Shown: one piece after another, positions 44,485 through 52,600 of the stretch
Numbering within the stretch: position 1 is the stretch's first letter
Layout: every line of letters starts with the position of its first letter
Assembly (NCBI RefSeq): GCF_000374365.1
Contig: NZ_KB894117.1
Location: forward strand, 1-64,000
Origin: Bacteroides gallinarum DSM 18171 = JCM 13658
GTDB taxonomy: Bacteria; Bacteroidota; Bacteroidia; Bacteroidales; Bacteroidaceae
DNA: 64,000 bases
Direction: 5' to 3'
Made by a program: the position numbers and the translations under genes
The notes under the pieces: generated by a model
Seen by the model: the letters and a program-made list of their open reading frames with translations, nothing else
What the model was told of the DNA's origin: nothing
Database searches by the model: none

Positions 44485-46014
44485 ATGAACAAGAATATTT
44501 TATCAGGAATGATTTTCGGGGCGGCACTCCTGCTGCTCGCCGCTTGTACGCAGGACGAACTGACGGAGCAAGGCGACACCCTGCCCGAAGGCGTGTACCC
44601 GTTGGAGATTTCATCCGTTACCCTCGATGCGGAAGTCAGCTCGCAGCCGTGGAGAGCGGACGGTCCGCAGACCCGTGTCAGCGAGAACACAGGTGAGAAC
44701 AGCAGCAAGTGGGACGGAGGCGACATCTTCTACGCCAAGCCCAATGGCGCAAGCGAAGCAGGTAAATTCCAGATACAAGAGGGCGGCATCGCCGTGCTCA
44801 CTCCGACCTACTGGACGCAAACCACCGACGACGTAACGGCATGGCACGCCTCGCCCGAAACCGAAAGCGGCACAATCGACCTCTCCGACCAAACGGGAGG
44901 ACTTGCCTACCTGCTACAAGCCATCGTGTATAAAGCGCCGTATGATAACCCCGTCTCCCTCAAATTCTCCCACCAGCTTTCCAAAATCCGCGTGAAGCTC
45001 GAAGGCGACAAGGCAAACGATGTCAGCAAGGTAAGTATTGAGAGCTACACCACCTGCGTCCATACGAACGGCACGATGAATAGCAGTGAAAACAATGACG
45101 AAATCAGGATGTACCGGGTGGACAATACTAACATCTACGAAGCCAATGTGGTACCGGGGAAAAAAATAGAAAAGTTCAAGGTAAATAACGGTGATTGGGT
45201 AAAATTATCAAATCCCGTCACGCCCGTTGCAGGAAGCTATCACGAGATAACTATCACGGTGAACCTACAAACAACAGATATAGACCTTTCAAGTGGAAAT
45301 GCAACCATCTCGGAAGATGGAAACTACCGCATTACCGGGAACAACTCAGGCAAGGGATTGGAAATAAACATTCCAGGCAGTGATTGGGGCACTGTTCTCA
45401 GAAGTACAATCGTCCTTGATAATACGACCTTAGAAAGTATCAACATGGCAGAAACCGGTTATGCTGGTGCGGCTTATGTCACTTTCATCATCAAGGGAGA
45501 CGTAACCGTAAGCAAAGGAATTATAGCGAAGTGCGGAGGTGAAATACGCATCGAAGGTACTGCTGGCAGCAAATTGACTATTACATCTCCGGACGGTCAC
45601 AATCCCGCCATAGGCAATTTGAACACAAAAAGTGCAGGAGTAGCATTGTTCATTGAAGATGCAACCATTGAGGCTACCGGTTCTGGCAGTGCGGCTGTAA
45701 TAGGGACAAGCAGCGGCTGGCCGGGAAGCGGAAGCGTTGGTGATATCACCATTAAGAATTCAACTCTCACGCTTACTGCCGTTTCAGGTGATTGCGGAAA
45801 TCCGGCTGTGATAGGAACCGGAGCGACAGATAGTGGTAGCCTTAGCTGTGGCAACATTAACATCTATCTAAAAGAGGGACAGAGCAAAACGGATTTCCTG
45901 CAAAATCTGAAAGGCAGTTATAATCAACAGGTGGGAGTAGGCAATGCGTCGGGAGGAAGTGTATCTTGCGGTTCTATCAACTGGTATAACTTCGACGAAA
46001 GTCCGGCAAATTGA
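44485..46014 (+). CDS. Fimbrillin 4 with C-terminal beta-helix, probable tip adhesin
   Basis: A 509-residue lipoprotein (lipobox LLAAC, about 18-22) whose first 265 residues are fimbrillin-like (Arg site PQTRVSENTG near 64; VSLKFSHQLSKIRVKLEGDK; closing SYHEITITVNLQTTDIDLSS). The remaining 240 residues form a Gly/Ser/Ala-rich parallel beta-helix (VTFIIKGDVTVSKGIIAKCG, GEIRIEGTAGSKLTITSPDG, ALFIEDATIEATGSGSAAVI, ITIKNSTLTLTAVSGDCGNP). The architecture is the same as in the large fimbrillin of locus 1. Being last in the operon and chimeric, it is best explained as a tip adhesin. A terminator follows 200 nt downstream. Confidence 0.82.
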   Translation: MNKNILSGMIFGAALLLLAACTQDELTEQGDTLPEGVYPLEISSVTLDAEVSSQPWRADGPQTRVSENTGENSSKWDGGDIFYAKPNGASEAGKFQIQEGGIAVLTPTYWTQTTDDVTAWHASPETESGTIDLSDQTGGLAYLLQAIVYKAPYDNPVSLKFSHQLSKIRVKLEGDKANDVSKVSIESYTTCVHTNGTMNSSENNDEIRMYRVDNTNIYEANVVPGKKIEKFKVNNGDWVKLSNPVTPVAGSYHEITITVNLQTTDIDLSSGNATISEDGNYRITGNNSGKGLEINIPGSDWGTVLRSTIVLDNTTLESINMAETGYAGAAYVTFIIKGDVTVSKGIIAKCGGEIRIEGTAGSKLTITSPDGHNPAIGNLNTKSAGVALFIEDATIEATGSGSAAVIGTSSGWPGSGSVGDITIKNSTLTLTAVSGDCGNPAVIGTGATDSGSLSCGNINIYLKEGQSKTDFLQNLKGSYNQQVGVGNASGGSVSCGSINWYNFDESPAN

Positions 46015-46350
46015 AAATTCCCCGAATACGGCTCTTTCGAAGTGTAAGGCGAAACAGCAAGAAACGAATATAGTATCAACTAAAAGGAGTACCCGTCTCG
46101 TAAACCGGGTGGCGGAATCCGAAAAGCCGACAGAGTAGGAATAGGAAGACACCGACATCGGTAAGACCGTGCAGCCAGTAACTCCCTCCAGCATCCTGGC
46201 AGGAATATATTCGAATAATAAAAGCTCCCATTGATTGGGAGCTTTTATATTGTTATTCAGTCTTTTGCCATTTACGGTTGGTCAGGTTATCGGAGTCTGC
46301 CATTTCCAACGTACCAGCCTCGATAGGCTTTCTCTATTGTATATAAATAA
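46015..46350. other. Junction between fimbrial operon 2 and the prophage remnant
   Basis: This 336-bp gap holds a small hairpin near 46089-46108, the operon terminator (46220-46246) and, on the minus strand, a 16-codon open frame (46253-46303) that starts like the next gene of the phage block but stops just before the terminator. The phage DNA probably ends near 46250. Confidence 0.55.
46220..46250 (+). terminator. Terminator of fimbrial operon 2
   Basis: Perfect 11-bp stem (46220-46230 with 46236-46246) with a 5-nt loop, ending in TTTTAT. The A-rich 5' flank could also terminate minus-strand transcription. Confidence 0.85.
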
Positions 46351-47370
46351 TCATACCATCCACGGGTTACGGTACGGGTCGTAGTCCGTCTGAAAGGTAG
46401 CCAGCTGCCAGTCGGTGACCGGCTTTTTCGTTTCATCAAGTTTTCTCGGTATTTGCGGATTAAGCCGCAGCTTGGCAGCATCGTTGAGCCATTTCATCGA
46501 GTCCTCGTAGTCACGCACGCGGACGACGGACACATTGTTGGGAGCCACGAGTTTGGTCAATTCATACAGGGCAAGGCGTACCATGTGCTTTTTGAGGTTA
46601 TAGTTGCGCGGGTCTTGCGGAGAAAGGTTACTGCCGACAACCGGTATGTCCGCATTCACATCCGTTTCCGGGTGGAATACCTTTCCGGCATAGACGACGT
46701 ACTCGTGTTCGGAAAGTTCATACGTGTTGTATTCCGGGTCGTAATCGGCTATTGCTCCCCAGCACTCCGATGCCATCGGGTCGGAGTTGCTGTCGAAATC
46801 ATCAAGCGACATCAGCGTGAAGTAACCGCCGTCATATTCCACCACGCTCCACAAGGGATATTCAACGGGTTGCCAGGGGGAGGTTCCCGCTTCCGTCCAT
46901 CCTTCCACCATCGGGATACGGATGTCATCGAACTTGTAGCCGTTCTCCGCGAGGCAGGTATAGACTGCCCCGTTATGGCTTACCTTGTCTCCGGGATAAT
47001 ATGTATTGAACTGGGAATAGCCGGGCACTTGCCCCGCATCCAGGTCTATTCCGGAATATTCCTCCCAGTGGCTCATTACGGCGGGCTTCCGGTAACCGCT
47101 TATGGAGCGTATCACCTCATGGATCTGTCCCTCGAAGTAAATGTGCACACCCACCGGATAGGTAACCCGCCTGTCGTATTCGGCTATGAACTTTCCTTTG
47201 GCGAACTCCTTTTCTATCTCGTAGTTTTCCGACAGGTATTCCACGATACTCATTTCCGCGGATTCTTCCGCCTGGATAAAACGCCCGTCATTGCCCCTTG
47301 TGAGCTGAGTGAGGGCTTCCGGGGTGATGATCCCCAGGTAGTCGTTGTTATTGAGAAAACGTCTGTACAT
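46351..47370 (-). CDS. Phage head-tail (gp36/DUF1320-like) protein with chitin-binding-like module
   Basis: A 339-residue frame from the ATG at 47368-47370; upstream in-frame sequence belongs to the terminase region and is arginine-rich non-coding shadow. Residues about 1-90 (YRRFLNNNDYLGIITPEALT, IVEYLSENYEIEKEFAKGKF) resemble Mu gp36/DUF1320-type head completion proteins. In the middle, FNTYYPGDKVSHNGAVYTCL through GWTEAGTSPWQPVEY (about 150-195) matches the aromatic pattern of a carbohydrate-binding module of the chitin-binding type 3 kind. The C-terminal third is unassigned. It lies 14 nt downstream of the terminase stop codon. Confidence 0.7.
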   Translation of the reverse strand: MYRRFLNNNDYLGIITPEALTQLTRGNDGRFIQAEESAEMSIVEYLSENYEIEKEFAKGKFIAEYDRRVTYPVGVHIYFEGQIHEVIRSISGYRKPAVMSHWEEYSGIDLDAGQVPGYSQFNTYYPGDKVSHNGAVYTCLAENGYKFDDIRIPMVEGWTEAGTSPWQPVEYPLWSVVEYDGGYFTLMSLDDFDSNSDPMASECWGAIADYDPEYNTYELSEHEYVVYAGKVFHPETDVNADIPVVGSNLSPQDPRNYNLKKHMVRLALYELTKLVAPNNVSVVRVRDYEDSMKWLNDAAKLRLNPQIPRKLDETKKPVTDWQLATFQTDYDPYRNPWMV

Positions 47371-47384
47371 GTCCTTGCCTCGAA

Positions 47385-50078
47385 TTAGTATGAAAATCCT
47401 TCCTGAATCACGGACGTGGAAATCACGTACCCGTTGCCGTCGCCTCCGCTCCTGAACCTGTACCATGTATCGCGCAGGTAATAGCAGAGCAGGTAATCGA
47501 GGCAGTCGGACAAGTGTCCGTACCGTTCGTACTTGACCCCTGTTTTCGGGTCTGTCACCTTCTGCTTGCTTTTGCTCCCGTCCTCGTTCCGAAGCTGGTA
47601 AATCAGGTCTTGCGTGAGCTTGCGGCACTTGATGTCGATAAGGAGCTGCCAGCCCTCATAGCCGTCGAACACTTCGTTGACGAACTCACACCGGGTGGCT
47701 TGGGGCGGTTGTTTGCGCAGCAGCTTCACCTTGGGGCGGAGGATGCCCTTGCCGAAAGTGTCGGTAATGATGGTGTAGTTGTTTACCCCGTCCTCGTTGG
47801 CGGTGGAGCGTTGCAACCCCGCCGGATCGCCCGTCACGTCCACGCCACCGATATGCTTGTCCCGGTAGAGTTTCTGGCGGACTTTCCGCGCCAGCGCCGG
47901 GGTATTGTTCTCCTTGTCTTCCGGCTTGCCGAGTATCTCTTCCAGTATATAGACTTTCTTGTTGTCGTAGTCTATCTGGGCGGAAAGGACAGACATCTGC
48001 GGCGCCACGTTGAAATCCCAGACGGTGATTAACGGCCGTGTTGGGTCATAGACCTTTTCTTTCAGACCGGTAATCAGATGGCGGCTGCCGTCGAAGCCGC
48101 GGTAAATCGCCATGTCGTTGGCTTCCACGAAATCCCAGTTGCCGTACAGCAGGCGTTCCTTGGTCGCCTGGTCGCGGATTTTGTTCAGGGCGGCCTCGTA
48201 CACTTGCCGGAAGGCGATGTTGGGATTGTCGAATACCGAGAACGGGATGTAGGCTTCCCCTTCACGGCAGATGACCCTTTCCCCGTTCTCGTCCTGCACG
48301 AAGCGGGAACGTACCCAGTTAATCGTCGGGTTGGTGGTAAGCAGCATCCTCGGGGTCTTGAACGTTTCATGAGTACGCCAGCGGAGACGCGAAAACAGCA
48401 CCTCTACCGCACGTTCTGAAATCTCAGAAACCTCGTCCACCATGGCGATGGTATATTCGGAAGAACCGAAACGCTCGAAGTTCGGGTCGCTCGGGATATC
48501 CGCCATCTCCTTCATAATGATGACGGAGTCGTTCCAGAATGTAAGCGTGCCCTCGAGGTTGTTTATCTTGTAGTTCACGTCCTCTTTCAGGCCCCAGTCT
48601 TTCAGTATCGACTTGATGGTGTTCCATGTCGATTCCTTGAGCGACTTGAGCGTCTTTCGGGCAACGACCGCGCGGATATTCTCGAACCGGATGCAGGAGG
48701 ATACCAGCCACACGCTGCCGATGAAAGAGTTATGCGTTACAGTAAAGTTGTCGGCGACATAAAGGCCGCGGGGATCATCAACCGTGATGCATCGGCCTTC
48801 CCGTCTCCCGATGTATTCGACATCAGTGATTCTTTTTCCGAGTTCCGATACACCCCCGTTGAATTCATACCGGCACCTCATTCTTTTTCTTGACAGGCTT
48901 ACCAGCTCCGGGTTCATACGGGTACGGAAGTACACGTCGTAACTGTCCTTGCATCGGATGAAACCGCCTTCCCTGTCCCTGTATCCGGCGGGGTTCCTTT
49001 TGATTGTCGCTATGCCTCCCAAAGAACGGATGACAAACGCGACATCTTCCGCCAGCCGGCTGCTTGTCGTGCTGTAGGACATGTGCCCCCTTTCATCGAC
49101 GTACCCGTCGGTATCCATCAGCCCTTGAACAAGCTGCTTGCGCTCTTCAACGGGGGCATATTTATATTGCCGGGGAATGAACTTGTCCGAGGAGCCGCAC
49201 CCTTCCAGGCCGAGTTCCTTTAACGCTTCAACCAAATTGCGGTCATAAAGCACGTAGCTTCTGGCCCTGTTCCCGCTTTTCTCCCGGGAATGACTCATAT
49301 CATATCCCACGGACATGAATCTTCGGACAATTTCATCATCCATTGTCGTGAAATGCACGGAATTGACCGCCGTCACGGATTTCGTAATACACCCGTCGCC
49401 GAGAATGGCCCCGAGGATATAAGGTTCTATGGGTTTGGGATGTCTATACCGTTTCCCCGAGGTAAACTGTACCGGTGCACACAGGGGAATAATCAGGTTG
49501 TTCCCTTTATACATCCCGCCCTTTTTACGCTGTATCCAATCGTAAATCATCCGGGTGCTCCAGACCCTCTCGTTATCCCGGTTTCCGCCCGCGTCTTTCC
49601 GCCTCGTTCTTTTATGGCTTTGGTGCAGTTGCCACAAGTGCCCGGAAGAACAGTCGAAATGCGTACCGTCAATGAAGTGGACGCGATAGTAATCATGTTC
49701 CTCGACAGGATGCAGCCGGATAACCCGCTGCTGTCCTCCGGTTGTGGCGGAGGATATGATGTCGCCGACCTTCAAATCCCGTACCTTACGGAATCCGAAA
49801 GGGGTGCATACCGTTGAATCCAAAGGCGCCGCTTTACCCCCGCCCGCCGCTCCGCCACCCAGTATCAACTGTGGCAGATGCTGGGACTTGCATTGCCTGC
49901 ACCGGGGCTTGTATTGGGGATTGCGCTGCTGGTCATAACCAATCAACACCTGCTCGATTCCTCCCCCGCAATGCGGGCAGCAGTCGGGTTGCAGAAGCTT
50001 CCAAAGCTCGTACTGCCGTGGCGACGGGGAGAAATCGATACGGATGTTCTTGGGGGATTTGAGCCTGTTGACAGCCAT
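47385..50078 (-). CDS. terL: Phage terminase large subunit interrupted by an intein
   Basis: An 897-codon frame encoding a DNA-packaging motor ATPase/nuclease of about 529 residues plus a 368-residue intein. The N-terminus has a zinc-ribbon-like CCPHCGGG...CRQCKSQ (33-65). The Walker A sequence GGAAGGGK ends at Lys82 and resumes as SFIGSVW at Ser451, so the intein sits inside the P-loop. Walker B is YTIAMVDEVSEI. The nuclease domain is near VTVWDFNVAPQMSVLSAQID with VDVTGDPAG. Without splicing the ATPase cannot work. It overlaps nothing and is 3 nt after the DUF5675 gene. Confidence 0.92.
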   Translation of the reverse strand: MAVNRLKSPKNIRIDFSPSPRQYELWKLLQPDCCPHCGGGIEQVLIGYDQQRNPQYKPRCRQCKSQHLPQLILGGGAAGGGKAAPLDSTVCTPFGFRKVRDLKVGDIISSATTGGQQRVIRLHPVEEHDYYRVHFIDGTHFDCSSGHLWQLHQSHKRTRRKDAGGNRDNERVWSTRMIYDWIQRKKGGMYKGNNLIIPLCAPVQFTSGKRYRHPKPIEPYILGAILGDGCITKSVTAVNSVHFTTMDDEIVRRFMSVGYDMSHSREKSGNRARSYVLYDRNLVEALKELGLEGCGSSDKFIPRQYKYAPVEERKQLVQGLMDTDGYVDERGHMSYSTTSSRLAEDVAFVIRSLGGIATIKRNPAGYRDREGGFIRCKDSYDVYFRTRMNPELVSLSRKRMRCRYEFNGGVSELGKRITDVEYIGRREGRCITVDDPRGLYVADNFTVTHNSFIGSVWLVSSCIRFENIRAVVARKTLKSLKESTWNTIKSILKDWGLKEDVNYKINNLEGTLTFWNDSVIIMKEMADIPSDPNFERFGSSEYTIAMVDEVSEISERAVEVLFSRLRWRTHETFKTPRMLLTTNPTINWVRSRFVQDENGERVICREGEAYIPFSVFDNPNIAFRQVYEAALNKIRDQATKERLLYGNWDFVEANDMAIYRGFDGSRHLITGLKEKVYDPTRPLITVWDFNVAPQMSVLSAQIDYDNKKVYILEEILGKPEDKENNTPALARKVRQKLYRDKHIGGVDVTGDPAGLQRSTANEDGVNNYTIITDTFGKGILRPKVKLLRKQPPQATRCEFVNEVFDGYEGWQLLIDIKCRKLTQDLIYQLRNEDGSKSKQKVTDPKTGVKYERYGHLSDCLDYLLCYYLRDTWYRFRSGGDGNGYVISTSVIQEGFSY
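48729..49832 (-). mobile_element. Class 3 (WCT) intein with LAGLIDADG homing endonuclease
   Basis: Residues 83-450 of the terminase frame. The first residue is Ala83, not Cys or Ser. The class 3 triplet is visible: Trp149 after SSGHL (block B), Cys430 before ITVDDPRGLYVAD (block F) and Thr448 in NFTVTHN (block G), with terminal Asn450 and Ser451 as first C-extein residue. Block A is APLDSTVCTPFG. Two endonuclease motifs follow the LAGLIDADG pattern: LGAILGDGC (222-230, Asp228) and LVQGLMDTDGYV (316-327, Asp324). All splicing residues appear intact, so splicing and homing may both be active. Insertion at the P-loop Lys/Ser junction is a classic intein site. Confidence 0.9.
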
Positions 50079-50081
50079 CCG

Positions 50082-50516
50082 CTACAGGATTTGGATCGTT
50101 ATGTCATCCTCTTTTTCAAGCAGGGCATACAGTTGCTTGAATGTAGCGCGGGATTCAAGTACTTTTCCCTTGACGGTATTCTTCCCTACAATGATACAGC
50201 CGGCGGAGTCTGTTTCCGTATTTCCGGAGTGAATCAATATCCCGAGAAAATGCGGCACATCGTGCAGATAAGGCATCTTCTTCTTGTATTTGGGACTGTA
50301 CTGAAGGGTGATTTTGTATGTTCCTGCCGGGATGGCGGTCTTGGAGTACACTTTTTCCTTGCAGGCGCAGTTGTGTCCTTCGGGAGTGTCAGGGCAAGTG
50401 GCAGGAAGGTTTCTTACGGTGTCTTCGATGGTGTTACAGAAAAATCTGCCGTCAACGAGCAGGTCGCCTATGGTGTAGGTCTGACCTTTGAATTTGCGAT
50501 TGAGTGTAAGTTTCAT
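50082..50516 (-). CDS. DUF5675 family phage protein
   Basis: A 144-residue protein of the DUF5675 family, common in Bacteroidetes prophages. Visible blocks are YTIGDLLVDGRFFCNTIEDT (about 14-33), AIPAGTYKITLQYSPKYKKK (about 61-80) and GILIHSGNTETDSAGCIIVG (about 92-111). The last block, with His, Asp and Cys in a small beta domain, recalls L,D-transpeptidase-like (YkuD) active sites, and a role in lysis or peptidoglycan processing is possible but unproven. No signal peptide. It is 3 nt upstream of the terminase gene, in the same direction. Confidence 0.8.
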   Translation of the reverse strand: MKLTLNRKFKGQTYTIGDLLVDGRFFCNTIEDTVRNLPATCPDTPEGHNCACKEKVYSKTAIPAGTYKITLQYSPKYKKKMPYLHDVPHFLGILIHSGNTETDSAGCIIVGKNTVKGKVLESRATFKQLYALLEKEDDITIQIL

Positions 50517-50707
50517 TTTTCGATACGTTATATGTATCGAAAGAGTAGAGATGTAAGTATGGCAAGGTTTATAACCCCGGTTCTGAATACATTGCCGGGG
50601 TGTAAAATGGGGCGAGAAAAATTATGCAAGAAAAGGAACCCGGTCGAAACCGGGATCTATACGGGAGGGAAAGGTGTATCCAGTGGTCGAAAATGAAAAT
50701 AGACACA

Positions 50708-50941
50708 TCAGTACGACATGTCTATTACTTTATATAGCGAGATAAGTTTTCCATCCTCCGCCTGAAACAGGTAGTGTCCATTTGCCAGCCTGCATTCATG
50801 GATATTCCGGTCATCAGGATCAGATGCCAGCAAGGAACGTGCCCCGTCTGCATCGATAGTCTGCATTTGTACGCCCCGGACCGTGGCTGTCTGGTCATCA
50901 GGGGGAAGCTGCATCAGTTCTTCCAGCAATGTATTTTCCAT
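50708..50941 (-). CDS. Small hypothetical protein
   Basis: A 77-residue acidic protein from the ATG at 50941 (an ATG three codons earlier, 50950, is also in frame). It has the appearance of a real product (LLEELMQLPPDDQTATVRGV, GHYLFQAEDGKLISLYKVID) but I recognise no family. It is 191 bp upstream of the DUF5675 gene on the same strand and may be the first surviving gene of the phage block. Confidence 0.55.
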   Translation of the reverse strand: MENTLLEELMQLPPDDQTATVRGVQMQTIDADGARSLLASDPDDRNIHECRLANGHYLFQAEDGKLISLYKVIDMSY

Positions 50942-51199
50942 AACGAACAAATCGCGCCCGATGTCCCGTCAAGCAGTATTGTATTGAAACGAAAGCGTGG
51001 GACATAACCCGTAGCACCGAGGTTCTGGTAAACCCATCCGCAAACAAGTTAAGCCCACGCAAACCGTAGGCGAAAACTGTTTGTCTTGCGGATTGTTGAA
51101 ATTTACCAGATTTATAAAGTAAAGCCCTAAAATGAAAACAAGAGCTAAACAAGTGCAAATAAAACCGCTTATTTACAATTGATTATAGTGTACTTGATG

Positions 51200-51228
51200 T
51201 TTTCAGTTGTTTTCTTTCTTTTCAGTTG
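51200..51228 (+). repeat. Direct repeat upstream of the integrase
   Basis: TTTTCAGTTG at 51200-51209 and 51219-51228, a 19-bp period. The position just upstream of int fits arm-type integrase or excisionase binding sites. Confidence 0.4.
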
Positions 51229-51289
51229 ATTGGTTCTTTTTCGGTACAATTTTGTTTCTCGTTTGTTTCTCAATATCGACCTTTATTCA

Positions 51290-51297
51290 TATCTTTG
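51290..51297 (+). promoter_or_regulatory. -7 box of the integrase gene
   Basis: TATCTTTG, an exact TAnnTTTG match, 31 nt before the integrase ATG at 51328. Confidence 0.65.
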
Positions 51298-51327
51298 CAA
51301 CAGAAACAAAATTATGAAGGGATCGAT

Positions 51328-52461
51328 ATGCCACGAGTAAAGAAGCCTACAAAAGTAAAAGAGCCTGTCCGCCTTCGGACAAAGAAGCTGGCAGATGGAA
51401 GCCAAAGTCTGTATCTTGATATATACCGTTTCGGAAAACGAACATACGAATATCTTAAGTTGTATCTCATTCCGGAAACGGATAACAATGCCCGTCGGCA
51501 GAATCAGGCGACTATGAATGCCGCCAATGCCATCAAGTCCAAACGTATTATCGAGCTGACCAACGGCGAGGCCGGTATAGAAACCAAAGAGAGAGTTTAC
51601 CTGCTTGACTGGATGAATACCTACAAGGAGAACCAGGCCAAGCGTGGCAAAAAGGACGGTTATCAAATTGACATCACTATACGCATCTTGAAGGATTATG
51701 CGGGAGAACGTATGTTGATGGATCAAATAGACAAGACATTCTGCCAGAATTATCTTGACTACCTTCAGTCCGAATACCGTTCCAGAGGCAAACGAGTGTC
51801 GAATTACACACTGCATACTTATTACCGGGTATTGAACGGAGCCTTGAATGCGGCTGTCAGGGCCGAGATCATCAAGTCCAATCCTTTCACGAAAATCAGC
51901 AAGTCGGAAAAGATCCGTCTGCCTGAAAGCAAACGGTCATACATGACCATTGAAGAGGTGCGTGCATTGATCGCAACCCCGATGAAAAATGAATCCGTGA
52001 AAGGTGCCTATCTGTTCTCTTGTTTCTGCGGTCTGCGAATCAGTGATATAATCAAGTTGCAATGGAAAGATGTATTCGTTGATCGTGGACAATACCGTCT
52101 GTCGGTTTCAATGCAGAAAACCAAGGAACCGATTTATCTTCCGCTTTCCCCGGAAGCGTTGAAGTGGATGCCTGCGCGTGGAGACAAAACTCCTGATGAC
52201 CATGTGTTTGACCTGCCGTCCCCAGCAATGGTCAATATTCTTATCAAACCATGGGCAAAAGCGGCGGGAATAAACAAGCGTTTTACATTCCATACGGCGC
52301 GGCACACGTTCGCGACGATGATGCTGACACTCGGAGCAGACTTATATACGACATCCAAGCTGCTCGGCCATGCTGACGTGAAAATGACACAGGTGTACGC
52401 CAAAATCATCAACCAGAAAAAGGATGATGCGGTCAACCTGGTCAACGGATTGTTTGAGTGA
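51328..52461 (+). CDS. int: Tyrosine site-specific integrase
   Basis: A 377-residue tyrosine recombinase. I choose ATG 51328, preceded by GAAGG and a promoter at 51290; the longer frame from 51226 would start upstream of the promoter. An Arm/SAM-like N-terminal part (RLRTKKLADGSQSLYLDIYR) and a core-binding domain (about 95-190) precede the catalytic domain. Catalytic residues are visible in SCFCGLRISDIIKL (Arg), the beta-hairpin Lys region MQKTKEPIYL, HTARHTFATMML (His-x-x-Arg), LLGHADVKMTQVYAKI (His and nucleophile Tyr). It would integrate and, with an excisionase, excise the element. Full length for Bacteroidales elements. Confidence 0.92.
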   Translation: MPRVKKPTKVKEPVRLRTKKLADGSQSLYLDIYRFGKRTYEYLKLYLIPETDNNARRQNQATMNAANAIKSKRIIELTNGEAGIETKERVYLLDWMNTYKENQAKRGKKDGYQIDITIRILKDYAGERMLMDQIDKTFCQNYLDYLQSEYRSRGKRVSNYTLHTYYRVLNGALNAAVRAEIIKSNPFTKISKSEKIRLPESKRSYMTIEEVRALIATPMKNESVKGAYLFSCFCGLRISDIIKLQWKDVFVDRGQYRLSVSMQKTKEPIYLPLSPEALKWMPARGDKTPDDHVFDLPSPAMVNILIKPWAKAAGINKRFTFHTARHTFATMMLTLGADLYTTSKLLGHADVKMTQVYAKIINQKKDDAVNLVNGLFE

Positions 52462-52600
52462 CCAATGATATACCATATCATGTCAAATTTACAAGTAGAT
52501 ATTTTAAGGGCGTCATCGATTGCAGATACAATCGAAAAACGATACCTTTATGATGATATATTATTATAAACCAATAAAATGTAAATCGACATGACAAGAG

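Larger units (their letters stand above)
46253..50950 (-). mobile_element. Prophage remnant
   Basis: A compact minus-strand block of phage-type genes: a small protein, a DUF5675 protein, the large terminase with an intein and a head-tail type protein. Portal, capsid and tail genes expected downstream (to the left) are absent, replaced by fimbrial operon 2. Its right neighbour is the integrase of the conjugative element. Confidence 0.7.
50942..51327. other. Intergenic region with candidate attachment or arm sites
   Basis: The region between the phage remnant and the integrase gene. It has a direct repeat of TTTTCAGTTG (51200-51209 and 51219-51228), a nearby repeat of TTGTTTCTC around 51252-51270, and a -7 box at 51290-51297. 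Composition switches from GC-rich to AT-rich around 51100. The left end of the conjugative element should lie here, but no core att duplication can be seen without the right end. Confidence 0.5.

Noticed and set aside
47371..47628. N-terminal extension of the phage head-tail protein
   Set aside because: The 86 extra residues are arginine/proline-rich shadow of the terminase 3' end; the ATG at 47370 gives the natural start.
49878..50696. Plus-strand 272-codon frame
   Set aside because: It lies antisense across the DUF5675 gene and the start of the terminase gene.
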